DNA of 64,000 nt, from NCBI RefSeq assembly GCF_036172515.1, contig NZ_JAXKVW010000006.1, positions 49,598 to 113,597 of the forward strand, given 5' to 3'. Both the position numbers and the translations under genes were made by a program. How positions within the stretch are numbered: the first letter of the stretch is position 1; each line of letters opens with the position of its first letter. This DNA comes from Flexistipes sp. (GTDB taxonomy: Bacteria > Chrysiogenota > Deferribacteres > Deferribacterales > Flexistipitaceae). Positions 43,898 to 52,906 of this stretch are shown here, one piece after another. Below the pieces are notes generated by a model. That model was not told the DNA's origin, did not search any database, and saw nothing but the letters and a program-made list of their open reading frames with translations.

Positions 43898-45186
43898 TTT
43901 ATACCGTATTCTTTGAGTTTTCTATAGAGAGTTGATCTGTCTATTTTTAATAATTTAGCTGCTTTTGTTTTATCTCCTTCAGTTTTGTCTAAAATATTTA
44001 AAATATGATGTTTAATAACTTCATCCAATTCAATATCATTATCAGTAAGCCCACTGCTGCATAAAGAGATTGAAGAAGGGGTAATTTCATAGGCAGTTTC
44101 CAGAATCATTGCTCTTTCTATAATATTTGACAACTCTCTTATATTGCCGGGGAAATTGTATTTTAAAAGAATATCTTTAGCTTGTTGATTGATATCCTTG
44201 ATTTTATTGTTTAAGTGTTTAAATTTTTCCATAAAAAAGTAAGTTAAAGGGATAATATCTTCTTTTCGTTCACGAAGCGGGGGGATTTCGATAGTTATAA
44301 TATTTAATCTATAATACAGATCACTCCTGAACTCCCCTTTTTTTACCATTTCCTCTAAATTTTTATTGGTTGCCGATATTATTCTCACATCTGATGTTTC
44401 ATAGCCTGAGGCTCCGACTGGAATAAATTGTTTCTCTTCCAGAAACCGCAGAAGTTTTGCCTGAAAACCGGACGGCATTTCCCCTATTTCGTCGAGGAGC
44501 AATGTGCCTTTATCAGCCAGTTTTGCAAGACCTTTTTTGTCAGCATTGGCACCGGTAAAAGCACCTTTCTTATATCCAAATATTTCTGATTCAAAAAGAT
44601 TTTCCTGCAGATTTGGGCAGTTCACCTGCAAAAAGGGGTTGTTTTTTCTCTTGCTGTTGAGGTGAATAAATTTGCTTAAAACCTCTTTTCCTGTGCCGGT
44701 TTCACCAGTTATTAAAACATTGGAGTCTGTTTCGGCAACTTTTAGTGCAAGGTTAACTACTTCGGTCATTTTTGCCGATTCATATACAAAACTAAAATCA
44801 TATTTTTCCCTGGCAAACAGTTTCAGGCTAATATTTTCTTCAATCAGATCAATTTTTGCCTTTAGCAGTTCGGGATCGACAGGTTTTAATACGTAATCGT
44901 GTGCGCCAGCTTTTATACAATTAACAGCTTCTTCAACAGTACCGAATCCTGTTATCAGTATGAAATAAATTTCTGACTTAAAAGTTTTCACTCTTTTTAA
45001 AAGATCGATTCCGTTACCATCCGGAAGCTTTATATCTGAAATGATAATATCTGTATGTGATGATTTGATATAGTTGAATGCGGTTGTAAAATCGTAAAAA
45101 CCGGTGATATTGTAATAACTGTCTAAACTTCTCTTTATTAATTTATTCAGTGTTTTATCATCCTCAATGAGTGTTATTTTTATCAT
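43894..45186 (-). CDS. NtrC-family sigma-54-dependent response regulator
   Basis: A 430-aa activator with a receiver domain (phospho-acceptor Asp51 in IISDIKLPDG), a sigma-54 AAA+ domain and a Fis-type helix-turn-helix (DKTKAAKLLKIDRSTLYRKL). The AAA+ domain shows Walker A GETGTGKE, the sigma-54-contacting GAFTGA loop and GTLLLDEIGEMP. I chose the ATG at 45186, giving a proper receiver start MIKITLIEDD; it overlaps the kinase gene by 23 bp. A longer in-frame reading adds 22 residues without family support. Confidence 0.94.
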   Translation of the reverse strand: MIKITLIEDDKTLNKLIKRSLDSYYNITGFYDFTTAFNYIKSSHTDIIISDIKLPDGNGIDLLKRVKTFKSEIYFILITGFGTVEEAVNCIKAGAHDYVLKPVDPELLKAKIDLIEENISLKLFAREKYDFSFVYESAKMTEVVNLALKVAETDSNVLITGETGTGKEVLSKFIHLNSKRKNNPFLQVNCPNLQENLFESEIFGYKKGAFTGANADKKGLAKLADKGTLLLDEIGEMPSGFQAKLLRFLEEKQFIPVGASGYETSDVRIISATNKNLEEMVKKGEFRSDLYYRLNIITIEIPPLRERKEDIIPLTYFFMEKFKHLNNKIKDINQQAKDILLKYNFPGNIRELSNIIERAMILETAYEITPSSISLCSSGLTDNDIELDEVIKHHILNILDKTEGDKTKAAKLLKIDRSTLYRKLKEYGIN

Positions 45187-47020
45187 AGCTCTCAAACTCC
45201 AGTGTAAATTTTGTTCCCATGTCTTTTTTAGAATCAACATAAATGAAGGCATTGTGTTCCCTGATTATTTTATAAACCAAAGATAAACCGATCCCCAACC
45301 CTGATTTAGGTGATTTTGTTGTATAAAAAGGAGTGAAAATATTTTCAATTTCTTCATGAGTCATACCTTTGCCATTATCGATAATTTCAAGTTTATATTT
45401 ATTTTTATTTTCGCTAAGGTAAATATCTATTTCTCCTTCAGGATAAACAGCATCTACAGCATTCATCAGGATATTTGATATTGCTAATTGTAACAAACGC
45501 TTATCTCCATATATACTGGCCTGTTCATTTATATCCAAGCTAAAGATTATGTAATCATTTGCTTTTAAAAATTTCAATGCTGTCATTACTACTTCATTCA
45601 AATTAATTTTCTCTTTCCGGAAATCATGCTGGCTTTGGGGTGAAAGTGTTTTCAGCGAATTAATGATTTCCACACATCTCATTGCTTCTTTTTTTATAGT
45701 TTTTACGTCAGCGGCATTTTCTTTTGGAAGCTCTTTTTCCAGAATTTTACAGGTGATTATAATAGAATTAAGAGGAGTATTTAATTCATGGGAGATGCCT
45801 GCCGAAAGAAACCCGATTGAACTTAACCTATTAAGTATTTCAATTTTTTTATGATTGTCTTCGATTTCACTTATATGTTTTTGTAAAGATTCAGCCATAT
45901 TATTTATTGTTTCTGCAATACCTTTCAGTTCATTATCAAATGTGCCTTTTATTCTATAATGCAGGTTGCCGTTTGAATATTCTCTTGCGGCTTTGTTGAT
46001 TTCATTTAAAGGTGACAAAAGTTTTTTACTTAAATATGCGGCTGTCAAAATACTGAGAAATATTCCAAGCAGCATAACAGCCAAAAAATTTCGTCTTAGT
46101 GCATTTATATTTTTGAAAAAATAACTTCCTTTTAGGACAGTGCATACTTTCCACCTCTGATCAGTATTATTATAAGGGTATACTGTGGCAAAAGCGAGGA
46201 AATTATGTTTATTTTTTAATTCTATTATGCCACTTTTGTTATTTTTGATTGTTTCAACATCTTTCTTTGAATATATTTTATCTAAAATATATTGGGTATT
46301 GAACTGATTTGCAAATTCATAATATCTGTTCGGATGGAAAAGGAAAATACCGTCTCTATCAGGGTTGTTTACATTTACCTCTGCAATAAACGAATATCCT
46401 TTATTTTCTTTTAGATAATCCAAAACTTCCCCAATTTTATTTCCCCAAAAATTTACAACCAAGTAACCTGTTTTTTTGTTATTATCGAAATATGGTATCA
46501 TTGTACGGATCATTGCCGGACAGAATTCAGTTGTTTCCGGAAGTTTTCCCCTTTCAAAATTGGAAAAAATAATTTCAGATTTCTGCAATTTTTGCACTTT
46601 CTGAAAAAAAGCTTTGTTTTGAAGATTGATTTTTTTGAAATTTCTGCTGCCGGATAAATTTTCACATTCTCTCATGAAAATTTTTATATTACCTTTTATG
46701 TCCACAACCCTTATTGCTTGGATCAATTCGATATTTTTGCAATATTTAAGGAAAAGATTTTCTAACTGAACTTTAATCGTGGGATTATTATTTTTTAAAT
46801 AATTGTGGATTTTTTTGTTATTGTAAATCAGATGGGTGATTCTTTCTATTTCTTGCAAAAAATTATCAATGGATTCATAATTATAATTTGTTACTAATTT
46901 TCCCTGATTATTTAATTCACTCTTAATAATAATTTTTGACTGGTAAAAATATACTCCTGTGGAAAAAATAAGTACAAATGTAACAAGAATAGATATAAAA
47001 ATTGCCAATCGTTTGCTCAT
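45164..47020 (-). CDS. Membrane sensor histidine kinase with Cache-like sensor
   Basis: A 618-aa kinase. Membrane helices lie at about residues 5-25 and 310-330, enclosing an extracytoplasmic sensor of about 280 residues that resembles a double Cache domain. A HAMP-like segment follows (LSPLNEINKAAREYSNGNL). The HisKA motif is AGISHELNTPLNSI and the ATPase has NAVDAVYPEG, DNGKGM and GLGIGLSLVYKI. The overlap with the regulator gene marks them as partners. The signal sensed is unknown. Confidence 0.92.
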   Translation of the reverse strand: MSKRLAIFISILVTFVLIFSTGVYFYQSKIIIKSELNNQGKLVTNYNYESIDNFLQEIERITHLIYNNKKIHNYLKNNNPTIKVQLENLFLKYCKNIELIQAIRVVDIKGNIKIFMRECENLSGSRNFKKINLQNKAFFQKVQKLQKSEIIFSNFERGKLPETTEFCPAMIRTMIPYFDNNKKTGYLVVNFWGNKIGEVLDYLKENKGYSFIAEVNVNNPDRDGIFLFHPNRYYEFANQFNTQYILDKIYSKKDVETIKNNKSGIIELKNKHNFLAFATVYPYNNTDQRWKVCTVLKGSYFFKNINALRRNFLAVMLLGIFLSILTAAYLSKKLLSPLNEINKAAREYSNGNLHYRIKGTFDNELKGIAETINNMAESLQKHISEIEDNHKKIEILNRLSSIGFLSAGISHELNTPLNSIIITCKILEKELPKENAADVKTIKKEAMRCVEIINSLKTLSPQSQHDFRKEKINLNEVVMTALKFLKANDYIIFSLDINEQASIYGDKRLLQLAISNILMNAVDAVYPEGEIDIYLSENKNKYKLEIIDNGKGMTHEEIENIFTPFYTTKSPKSGLGIGLSLVYKIIREHNAFIYVDSKKDMGTKFTLEFESYDKNNTH

Positions 47021-47159
47021 TGTGGTTAAATATTACATCATTTTTTTAAGTAATCAAAGTTATAATATTTTTGCAAAAATTTTTGAAGCATCGCAGGGAA
47101 AATATGTTATAATTTATATTAAGAAGCTGAAAACTTTGAATAATGTATTCTTATAAATT

Positions 47160-47246
47160 TTACCACCCCTTAATCCCCTCCTAACTCTTTGATAGGAGGG
47201 GAGATAAAGCTCCTCCCCTAAATTAGGGGAGGTTGGGTGGGGTATT
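47160..47246. repeat. CCCCTCC/GGGGAGG palindromic repeat
   Basis: Within an otherwise empty 389-bp gap, alternating CCCCTCCTAA and AGGAGGGGAG, then CTCCCCTAA and TTAGGGGAGG, form two nested stem-loops. The same family occurs at 9726 and 9911. No molybdenum- or tungsten-cofactor riboswitch was recognised between it and the downstream moaD-like gene. Confidence 0.7.
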
Positions 47247-47409
47247 TATTCAAAGGTCTCAAGCTGGGGAAACTGTCTGTTTTTAAAGTCATAACCCTGG
47301 ATGGTTTTGGACTGAAATGATGCATGAGAAAATGAATACCTGATAAAGAAATTAGTTTTAGACAGAAGAATCATGAAACGAAGCGGATAATAAGCTATGT
47401 GTGCTTGAT

Positions 47410-47649
47410 ATGATTACCGTTAAAGCCTATGCAGGTTTGTCAGATTATCTGACGAACAAAACCGGAAAGTATACTACGGTTTTTGATAATAAAAACCGGC
47501 ATGTCACTGTGTCTGATATCCTTGAATATTATAAAATTCCCAAAAAAGAGGCATCTATAATCTTGATTAACGGTAAATCATGCGAACCGGATTCGGAAGT
47601 GACCGATGGAGACACGTTGACTTTATTTTCTCCAGTGGGAGGGGGGTAA
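47410..47649 (+). CDS. MoaD/ThiS-like sulfur carrier protein
   Basis: A 79-aa ubiquitin-fold protein ending in VGGG, the double-Gly tail that is thiocarboxylated for sulfur transfer in molybdopterin synthesis. ITVKAYAGLSDYL and LINGKSCEPDSEVTDGDTL fit MoaD. It is the first gene of an aldehyde oxidoreductase cluster. The ATG at 47410 is preferred to a GTG three codons earlier; neither has a clear ribosome site. Confidence 0.82.
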   Translation: MITVKAYAGLSDYLTNKTGKYTTVFDNKNRHVTVSDILEYYKIPKKEASIILINGKSCEPDSEVTDGDTLTLFSPVGGG

Positions 47650-47735
47650 GGATTGTTATACGAGTATTTCTGCCGGGTGATTATGGAATTTACACCCGCA
47701 TATAATTGTGCAGGAAAAATAAAAAGGGGGTAATT

Positions 47736-48215
47736 ATGCAAAAACTAATAAGGGTGGAGCCGTCCAAATGTATCGGCTGCAAAACATGCGAACTTTCATG
47801 TTCCCTTAAGCATTTTGATGAGTTCGCACCGTCTAAATCAAGAATCGTAAATGAAATTTTTATGGATGAGGCTGCATTTGTTACCGTTACTTGCATGCAG
47901 TGCGATGAGCCATGGTGCTTAAAGGCCTGTCCGGCAGGGGCAATATCAAAAAACAGCGACACCGGGGTTGTTTTGGTTGATGAAAATCAGTGTGTGGGCT
48001 GCAGAACCTGTGTAAGCGCCTGCCCATTTGGTATGATAAAATATGCCGAAAGTAAAATGAAAGCTGATAAATGCGATTTATGCGGAGGGGATTATCCGGA
48101 ATGTGTGGCTTTTTGCCCAACAGGATGTCTTACATTTGAAGAGGAAGATACTCCCACAAGATCCAAGGTTAAAAAATTTGCCACTTCAGTAAAAGAAGGG
48201 CACATGGAGGTGTGA
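47736..48215 (+). CDS. aorA: Ferredoxin-like electron-transfer subunit of aldehyde oxidoreductase
   Basis: A 159-aa polyferredoxin with four 4Fe-4S motifs: CIGCKTCELSC, CMQCDEPWCLKACP, CVGCRTCVSACP and CDLCGGDYPECVAFCP. It matches the small AorA subunit that links the tungsten subunit to the FAD subunit in AorABC-type enzymes. The ATG at 47736, with AAAGGGGG upstream, is preferred to a start ten codons earlier. It ends 1 bp before the large-subunit ATG. Confidence 0.88.
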   Translation: MQKLIRVEPSKCIGCKTCELSCSLKHFDEFAPSKSRIVNEIFMDEAAFVTVTCMQCDEPWCLKACPAGAISKNSDTGVVLVDENQCVGCRTCVSACPFGMIKYAESKMKADKCDLCGGDYPECVAFCPTGCLTFEEEDTPTRSKVKKFATSVKEGHMEV

Positions 48216-48216
48216 T

Positions 48217-50019
48217 ATGACAGGCGGTTGGGCAGGAAAAATATTAAGGATAGATTTATCCAATGAAAAGTACAGTGTTGAAGATTTGAATCTTGAGGCA
48301 GCTAAAAAGTTTATAGGCGGAAGAGGATTGGCCGTTAAATATTTTACGGACGAAGTACCTGCGGATGTGGATGCCTACAGCGATAAAAATAAAGTGTTTT
48401 TGTCAGTAGGTCCTCTGACAGGGACATACGGTGCTGCCAACGGACGGTATATGGTTGTAACGAAATCTCCGCTGTCAGGTACAATTGCATCTTCAAATTC
48501 AGGCGGATACTTTCCTTCGGAACTTAAGTATGCAGGATACGATATGATTATTTTGGAAGGAAAGGCGAAGAATCCCGTTTATATAACAATCTATAACAAT
48601 AATATTGAAATCAGAAGTGCTAAAAAACTTTGGGGGAAAACCACCCACGAAACGGAAGATATTATTCATAAAACATTTCATCAGGATGCAAAAATAGCAT
48701 CAATAGGTCCTGCCGGAGAAAAGCAGGTGAAGTTTGCATGTATTATGAACGATAAGCACAGGGCAGCAGGCAGAAGCGGTGTCGGTGCTGTTTTGGGCAG
48801 CAAAAATGTTAAGGCCATAGCTGTCAGAGGTACAGGCGGGGTGAAAATCTCCGACAAAGATGCTTACAGAAAATCAGCATTTGAGGCATATAAATTACTG
48901 AAAGATTCTCCCGTAACTTCTCAGGGACTTCCGGCCTACGGTACTGCAGTGCTGGTAAATGTTATTAACGAAACAGGGCTTTTCCCCACTAATAATTTCC
49001 AGAGAGACACATTCGCAAAAGCAGAAGATATTTCCGGTGAAACGATGGCGGATACCATTTTAAAAAGGAATAAAGCGTGTATGGGATGTATTATCGGCTG
49101 TGGAAGAGTGACGGCAATTTCAGATCCAAGATTCAGCGGCGAAGGTGAAGGACCTGAATATGAGCCTATCTGGGCGCTCGGAGCCGACTGCGGGATTAGT
49201 GATCTGAAAGCAATTGCCAGGGCTAATTATATATGCAACGAAAACGGATTCGATCCCATAACTGCCGGGGGTACTATAGCATGTGCAATGGAGATGTATG
49301 AAAAGGGAATAATCAGTAAAGATGAAATAGGAAGATCTCTGGAATTTGGCGACGCAGAAGGTATGGTGGAAATGATGGGAAAAATAGCCAACAGGGAAGG
49401 TTTCGGCGACAAACTGGCAGAAGGCTCTTACAGACTTGCTGAAGAATACGGCAAACCTGATTATTCCATGAGTGTGAAAAAACTTGAGTTTCCCGCTTAT
49501 GACGGAAGAGTTGCCCAGGGAATGGCAATAAATTATGCCACAAGCAACAGAGGGGCCTGCCACGTCAGAGGCTATATGATTTCCCCTGAAATCCTCGGAG
49601 TGCCAGAAAAAATGGAACCCACCAGCCTTGATGGAAAAGCTGAATGGACAAAGGCTTTTCAGGATGTTACGGCGCTTGTGGATTCTTCCGGAATATGCCT
49701 TTTTACAACATTTGCCATAACCCCTGAAGAGATTAAAAACTTCTTCAATGCTGCCACGGGATTGAATTATTCTGCCGATGATCTTGTTGAAGCCGGTGAA
49801 AGGGTGTGGAATCTGGAAAGGTTGTATAATCTTGATGCCGGTATCGATCCTTCTCAGGATACCCTTCCTAAGCGGATTCTTGAAGAACCTGTTCCGGACG
49901 GACCTCATAAAGGGTCAGTGGCCAGGCTAAGTGAGACGCTTCCTAAATATTACGAAGCAAGGGGTTGGAAGGATGGAATCCCTACATCTGAGAAACTTGC
50001 AGAGCTCGGACTAAGGTAA
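48217..50019 (+). CDS. aorB: Tungsten aldehyde:ferredoxin oxidoreductase large subunit
   Basis: Oxidises aldehydes to carboxylic acids using a tungsten-bispterin centre and one 4Fe-4S cluster. The N terminus GWAGKILRIDLSN, IGGRGLAVKYFTDE and the pterin-binding GRYMVVTKSPLSG are hallmarks. Cluster ligands are CMGCIIGC (about 287-294) with a distal Cys in SSGICLF. The 600-aa length is normal. GGAGG precedes the ATG. The neighbours (AorA, FAD subunit) indicate a three-subunit enzyme that can exchange electrons with ferredoxin and NAD. Confidence 0.95.
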   Translation: MTGGWAGKILRIDLSNEKYSVEDLNLEAAKKFIGGRGLAVKYFTDEVPADVDAYSDKNKVFLSVGPLTGTYGAANGRYMVVTKSPLSGTIASSNSGGYFPSELKYAGYDMIILEGKAKNPVYITIYNNNIEIRSAKKLWGKTTHETEDIIHKTFHQDAKIASIGPAGEKQVKFACIMNDKHRAAGRSGVGAVLGSKNVKAIAVRGTGGVKISDKDAYRKSAFEAYKLLKDSPVTSQGLPAYGTAVLVNVINETGLFPTNNFQRDTFAKAEDISGETMADTILKRNKACMGCIIGCGRVTAISDPRFSGEGEGPEYEPIWALGADCGISDLKAIARANYICNENGFDPITAGGTIACAMEMYEKGIISKDEIGRSLEFGDAEGMVEMMGKIANREGFGDKLAEGSYRLAEEYGKPDYSMSVKKLEFPAYDGRVAQGMAINYATSNRGACHVRGYMISPEILGVPEKMEPTSLDGKAEWTKAFQDVTALVDSSGICLFTTFAITPEEIKNFFNAATGLNYSADDLVEAGERVWNLERLYNLDAGIDPSQDTLPKRILEEPVPDGPHKGSVARLSETLPKYYEARGWKDGIPTSEKLAELGLR

Positions 50020-50055
50020 ATAAGTGGAAGGCGAAAAGCCTTCCACTTATTTTTT
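50019..50055 (+). terminator. Terminator overlapping the aorB stop
   Basis: A perfect 14-bp stem AATAAGTGGAAGGC with a 5-nt loop ends in a T tract. The first base of the stem is the last base of the aorB stop codon. It separates aorB from the downstream moaD-like and FAD-subunit genes, so those depend on read-through or an unseen promoter. Confidence 0.88.
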
Positions 50056-50076
50056 GAAGATTTTTGGTCATTTGTG

Positions 50077-50310
50077 ATGATAAAGGTAAAAATATACGGA
50101 ATTTTGAGGGTCTATACCGGAGCTGCCGGCCTCGATCTGAAAAACGGGATTACTGCGGCTGAGATAAAAAGCAGACTGTTTGGGGACAAGTTGGATCACA
50201 GTTACATAAAGATTCTTTTAAACGGAGAACATGTGGATGACAAAACCGTTTTGGCGGATGCGTCCGTTTCATTGTTTTATATCGGGGGAGGGGGATATCC
50301 CGGAGGTTAG
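50077..50310 (+). CDS. Second MoaD/ThiS-like protein
   Basis: A 77-aa ubiquitin-fold protein with the ILLNGEHVDDKTVLADASVS pattern and a GGYPGG end. It corresponds to AorD of Aromatoleum-type loci. It is 3 bp ahead of the FAD-subunit gene, which shares its transcript. The ATG at 50077 directly follows an in-frame GTG; no strong ribosome site is seen. Confidence 0.75.
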   Translation: MIKVKIYGILRVYTGAAGLDLKNGITAAEIKSRLFGDKLDHSYIKILLNGEHVDDKTVLADASVSLFYIGGGGYPGG

Positions 50311-50313
50311 TTT

Positions 50314-51540
50314 ATGTATAATTATGATTTTATAATAGTGGGAAACAGTGCTGCAGGGCTAAATGCCATGCGTACACTGAGGCATTTCGATAAAAGTTCG
50401 TCTGTTGCTGTGATTGACAAGGAAAATGAGCCTGCTTATTCGAGAGTATTAACACCCTATTACGTGGGTGACAAAATAAAAAGAGATGCTCTGTATATCG
50501 TTGATAAGCAGTTTTATAAGAAAAACGGTTTAGATACGTTTTTCGGGAAAGAGCTGGTTAGTATTGTGCCGGAGAAAAATAAGATAGTTTTGAATGATGG
50601 CACAGAGCTGAATTATGGTAAACTTTTGCTGGCAACAGGCGGCGAAGCAAAAGAGATAAAATACAACAATACCAGAAATGTATTAAAATTGAGGCATTTT
50701 AAGGATGCCGACAGAATGAATGAAATGTTTGAAAACTCGTCATCAGTTGTTGGCTTTGGAGCCGGGTTGGTAACGATTCCCTTACTGTCACATCTAAAAG
50801 AGGAAGTTGAAAAACACCTTGTGATTTCCTCTGACAGAATTTTTTCAAGGGTAGTGGATAAAGATGCTTCCGGCATTCTTGAAAAAAAATTTGAATCCAG
50901 AGGGCTTACAATTCACAAAAAAGATGATTTGACAGCCATTGATGAAAAATCAGATAAGCTTGATATTACTTTAAAATCAGGCAGTAAACTGATTGCCGAT
51001 CTCGTTATTATCGGTAAAGGTGTGGAGCCGAATATTAAGTTGGCAAAAGGTGCATCAATCGATACCAACTGGGGAATCATGGTTGATAAACATTGCCGTA
51101 CAAGTGCGGAAAATATTTTCGCTGCCGGAGATGCGGCGGAATGTGATGATTTTTTGGGCGGAGGAACGGTTATTCAGGGAAACTGGCTGACAGCGGCGGA
51201 GCAGGGGGATGTGGCTGCAAAAAATATGCTCGGACATGATGTTGAATATGAAGGCAGTCTTAAGAATAACACTACAGAGGTTTTTGAAACAGAAGTGGCA
51301 GTTGTGGGTTATTTTGGAGATGATGTAAAAAGTGAAATTTTTTATGATGAAAAAAGAGGTTTCTTTAGAAAAATTTTTCTTGACGATTCTGATACAATTA
51401 TAGGCGCTACAATGATAGGTGAAACCAACGATGCAGGGATTTATTACGGACTGGTAAAGCGCAGGGCTAAATTGAATAATTTCAATTTTAAAGGTTTTAT
51501 GAATCATGCGAAAATTTTAAAAAATATGGATTATTGTTAA
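50314..51540 (+). CDS. aorC: FAD/NAD(P)-dependent oxidoreductase, AorC-like subunit
   Basis: A two-dinucleotide-domain flavoprotein of 408 aa. FAD binds at IIVGNSAAGLNAMR (N terminus) and at IFAAGDAAECDDFLGG (about 270). An NAD-site-like VVGFGAGLVTIPLL lies near residue 147. Compared with rubredoxin or NADH reductases it best fits the AorC subunit that lets AOR use NAD+, given its position. GGAGG precedes the ATG. Confidence 0.85.
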   Translation: MYNYDFIIVGNSAAGLNAMRTLRHFDKSSSVAVIDKENEPAYSRVLTPYYVGDKIKRDALYIVDKQFYKKNGLDTFFGKELVSIVPEKNKIVLNDGTELNYGKLLLATGGEAKEIKYNNTRNVLKLRHFKDADRMNEMFENSSSVVGFGAGLVTIPLLSHLKEEVEKHLVISSDRIFSRVVDKDASGILEKKFESRGLTIHKKDDLTAIDEKSDKLDITLKSGSKLIADLVIIGKGVEPNIKLAKGASIDTNWGIMVDKHCRTSAENIFAAGDAAECDDFLGGGTVIQGNWLTAAEQGDVAAKNMLGHDVEYEGSLKNNTTEVFETEVAVVGYFGDDVKSEIFYDEKRGFFRKIFLDDSDTIIGATMIGETNDAGIYYGLVKRRAKLNNFNFKGFMNHAKILKNMDYC

Positions 51541-51578
51541 ACGTTTTGATGTATAAATTATTTAAAGTAAAATTTTTA

Positions 51579-51607
51579 TTGACAAGAGACTCTATTTTTT
51601 ATATAAA
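51579..51607 (+). promoter_or_regulatory. Promoter of tRNA-Gly
   Basis: Perfect TTGACA (51579-51584), 17-bp spacer and TATAAA (51602-51607), ending 12 bp before the tRNA. Confidence 0.85.
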
Positions 51608-51619
51608 GTCCACCTGCTT

Positions 51620-51692
51620 GCGGGCGTAGCTCATCTGGTAGAGCGTGACCTTGCCAAGGTTGAGGTAGCGGGTTCGAGTCCCGTCGCCCGCT
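51620..51692 (+). tRNA. tRNA-Gly (anticodon GCC)
   Basis: A full cloverleaf. The acceptor stem is GCGGGCG/CGCCCGC, the anticodon stem CCTTG...CAAGG has anticodon GCC in the loop TTGCCAA, and the T arm is CGGGTTCGAGTCCCG. CCA is not encoded. It is the probable attachment site of the following island, whose integrase gene points toward it. Confidence 0.97.
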
Positions 51693-51769
51693 TTCTTTTT
51701 CCCTTTTAATATCAACAACTTAATTTTTGCGTTTTCCCACCTGTGATAAAATTGTGATAATTTACCAAT

Positions 51770-52906
51770 TTAAAAGCGATTTTCCAAGTTTGACCTGTTG
51801 CCATCTCTTATATCCTTAACATAAACATCATAAACCATCTTTAAACTAGTGTGCCCTAAATTTCTTGCTACGAAAGCGGGAGTATCACCTTCCGCAATAC
51901 TTATTGATGCGTATGTATGCCTGCATTGGTACATTATCCTGTATTCAATTCCAAGTTTTTTAAGTGTTGGTATCCATACATTCTTCTTTATATTTTCGGC
52001 CTTGTTGTAATGGGTTCCATATTGAGTATTGAATATAAATTTTGAGCCTTCTACTCGAAAGTTGTCGTAATGATAATTTAATGCTTTGACCACAGAAGTT
52101 ATAAGTTTAACTTTTCTTATTGAACCCTGCGTTTTAGGCGGTCCAATTTCTCCGAGGGATACACTTTCACATACAAAATAAGTTCCATTTTCTCTGTTGT
52201 AATTTTCCCATTTCATAGCAAGGACTTCCCCAACTCTCATCCCAGTCAATAACAGCACTTTAAACATCGCATAAAATTTTGGTTTATTTTTTTCGATGTG
52301 TTCCAGTATCTTGTCAACTTCGTCATCGTTAAAAGGGTATATTTTTTTATTTTTTATAGATACTCCTTCACATTCAGACATTAAATTCTTGTTTACAATT
52401 TCCTTTTTAAGTGCAAGTTTGTAAATCTGACTTAGACATAATCTGGTATTTTTTATTGTTTTTGGGTCGTAGCCTGCATCCAACAGTTTTTCTATGAAAT
52501 GGTCTAAGTCTCTAATCTTAAGATCTCTTATTCTTTTTTTACCGAGGATTTTTACTGTCCTGTTTCGGTAATCAGAGTATGATATAAGGGTCTTTCTTTT
52601 TTTTCCACGTTTTTTACAGTTTTCTAACCACTCATCTGCAAGTTCCTCAACCGTTGGATTTTCATAAATAGTAGTTTGCTCTTTTTCTTTCTTCTTGTAC
52701 CCAAACTTTACCAGATTTTTCGATTCTGGAAACCATTTGGAATAATCAAAAGAACCAGCTCTTATCTGTCTTTTTATTTGATTGCACATCAATGAAGCTT
52801 CTTCTCTGTTTGCTGCAGTATCGTCTAAGCCGATAGGTTCTCTACACTGTATTTCCATGTATGTGAAACTAATCCACAACTTATTATTTCTTTTGTAAAC
52901 ACCCAT
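51770..52906 (-). CDS. Tyrosine-recombinase phage-type integrase
   Basis: A 378-aa site-specific recombinase. The catalytic Arg is in LLTGMRVGEVLAMKW, the RH pair in YQCRHTYAS, and the nucleophile region is LGHTSLKMVYDVYVKD. The usual first His of HxxR is Tyr here, a known variation. The N-terminal part holds an AP2-like arm and a SAM-like core-binding domain. GGAGG precedes the ATG, and the gene starts directly after the excisionase-like stop. Position beside tRNA-Gly indicates integration there. Confidence 0.94.
   Translation of the reverse strand: MGVYKRNNKLWISFTYMEIQCREPIGLDDTAANREEASLMCNQIKRQIRAGSFDYSKWFPESKNLVKFGYKKKEKEQTTIYENPTVEELADEWLENCKKRGKKRKTLISYSDYRNRTVKILGKKRIRDLKIRDLDHFIEKLLDAGYDPKTIKNTRLCLSQIYKLALKKEIVNKNLMSECEGVSIKNKKIYPFNDDEVDKILEHIEKNKPKFYAMFKVLLLTGMRVGEVLAMKWENYNRENGTYFVCESVSLGEIGPPKTQGSIRKVKLITSVVKALNYHYDNFRVEGSKFIFNTQYGTHYNKAENIKKNVWIPTLKKLGIEYRIMYQCRHTYASISIAEGDTPAFVARNLGHTSLKMVYDVYVKDIRDGNRSNLENRF

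Noticed and set aside
47250..47409. Molybdenum/tungsten cofactor riboswitch before the aldehyde oxidoreductase cluster
   Set aside because: I could not trace the expected conserved stems and loops by eye; a covariance-model search would be needed.
49120..49908. 262-codon minus-strand frame inside aorB
   Set aside because: It is a shadow of a well-supported gene; its translation is Phe/His/Ser-rich with no domain.
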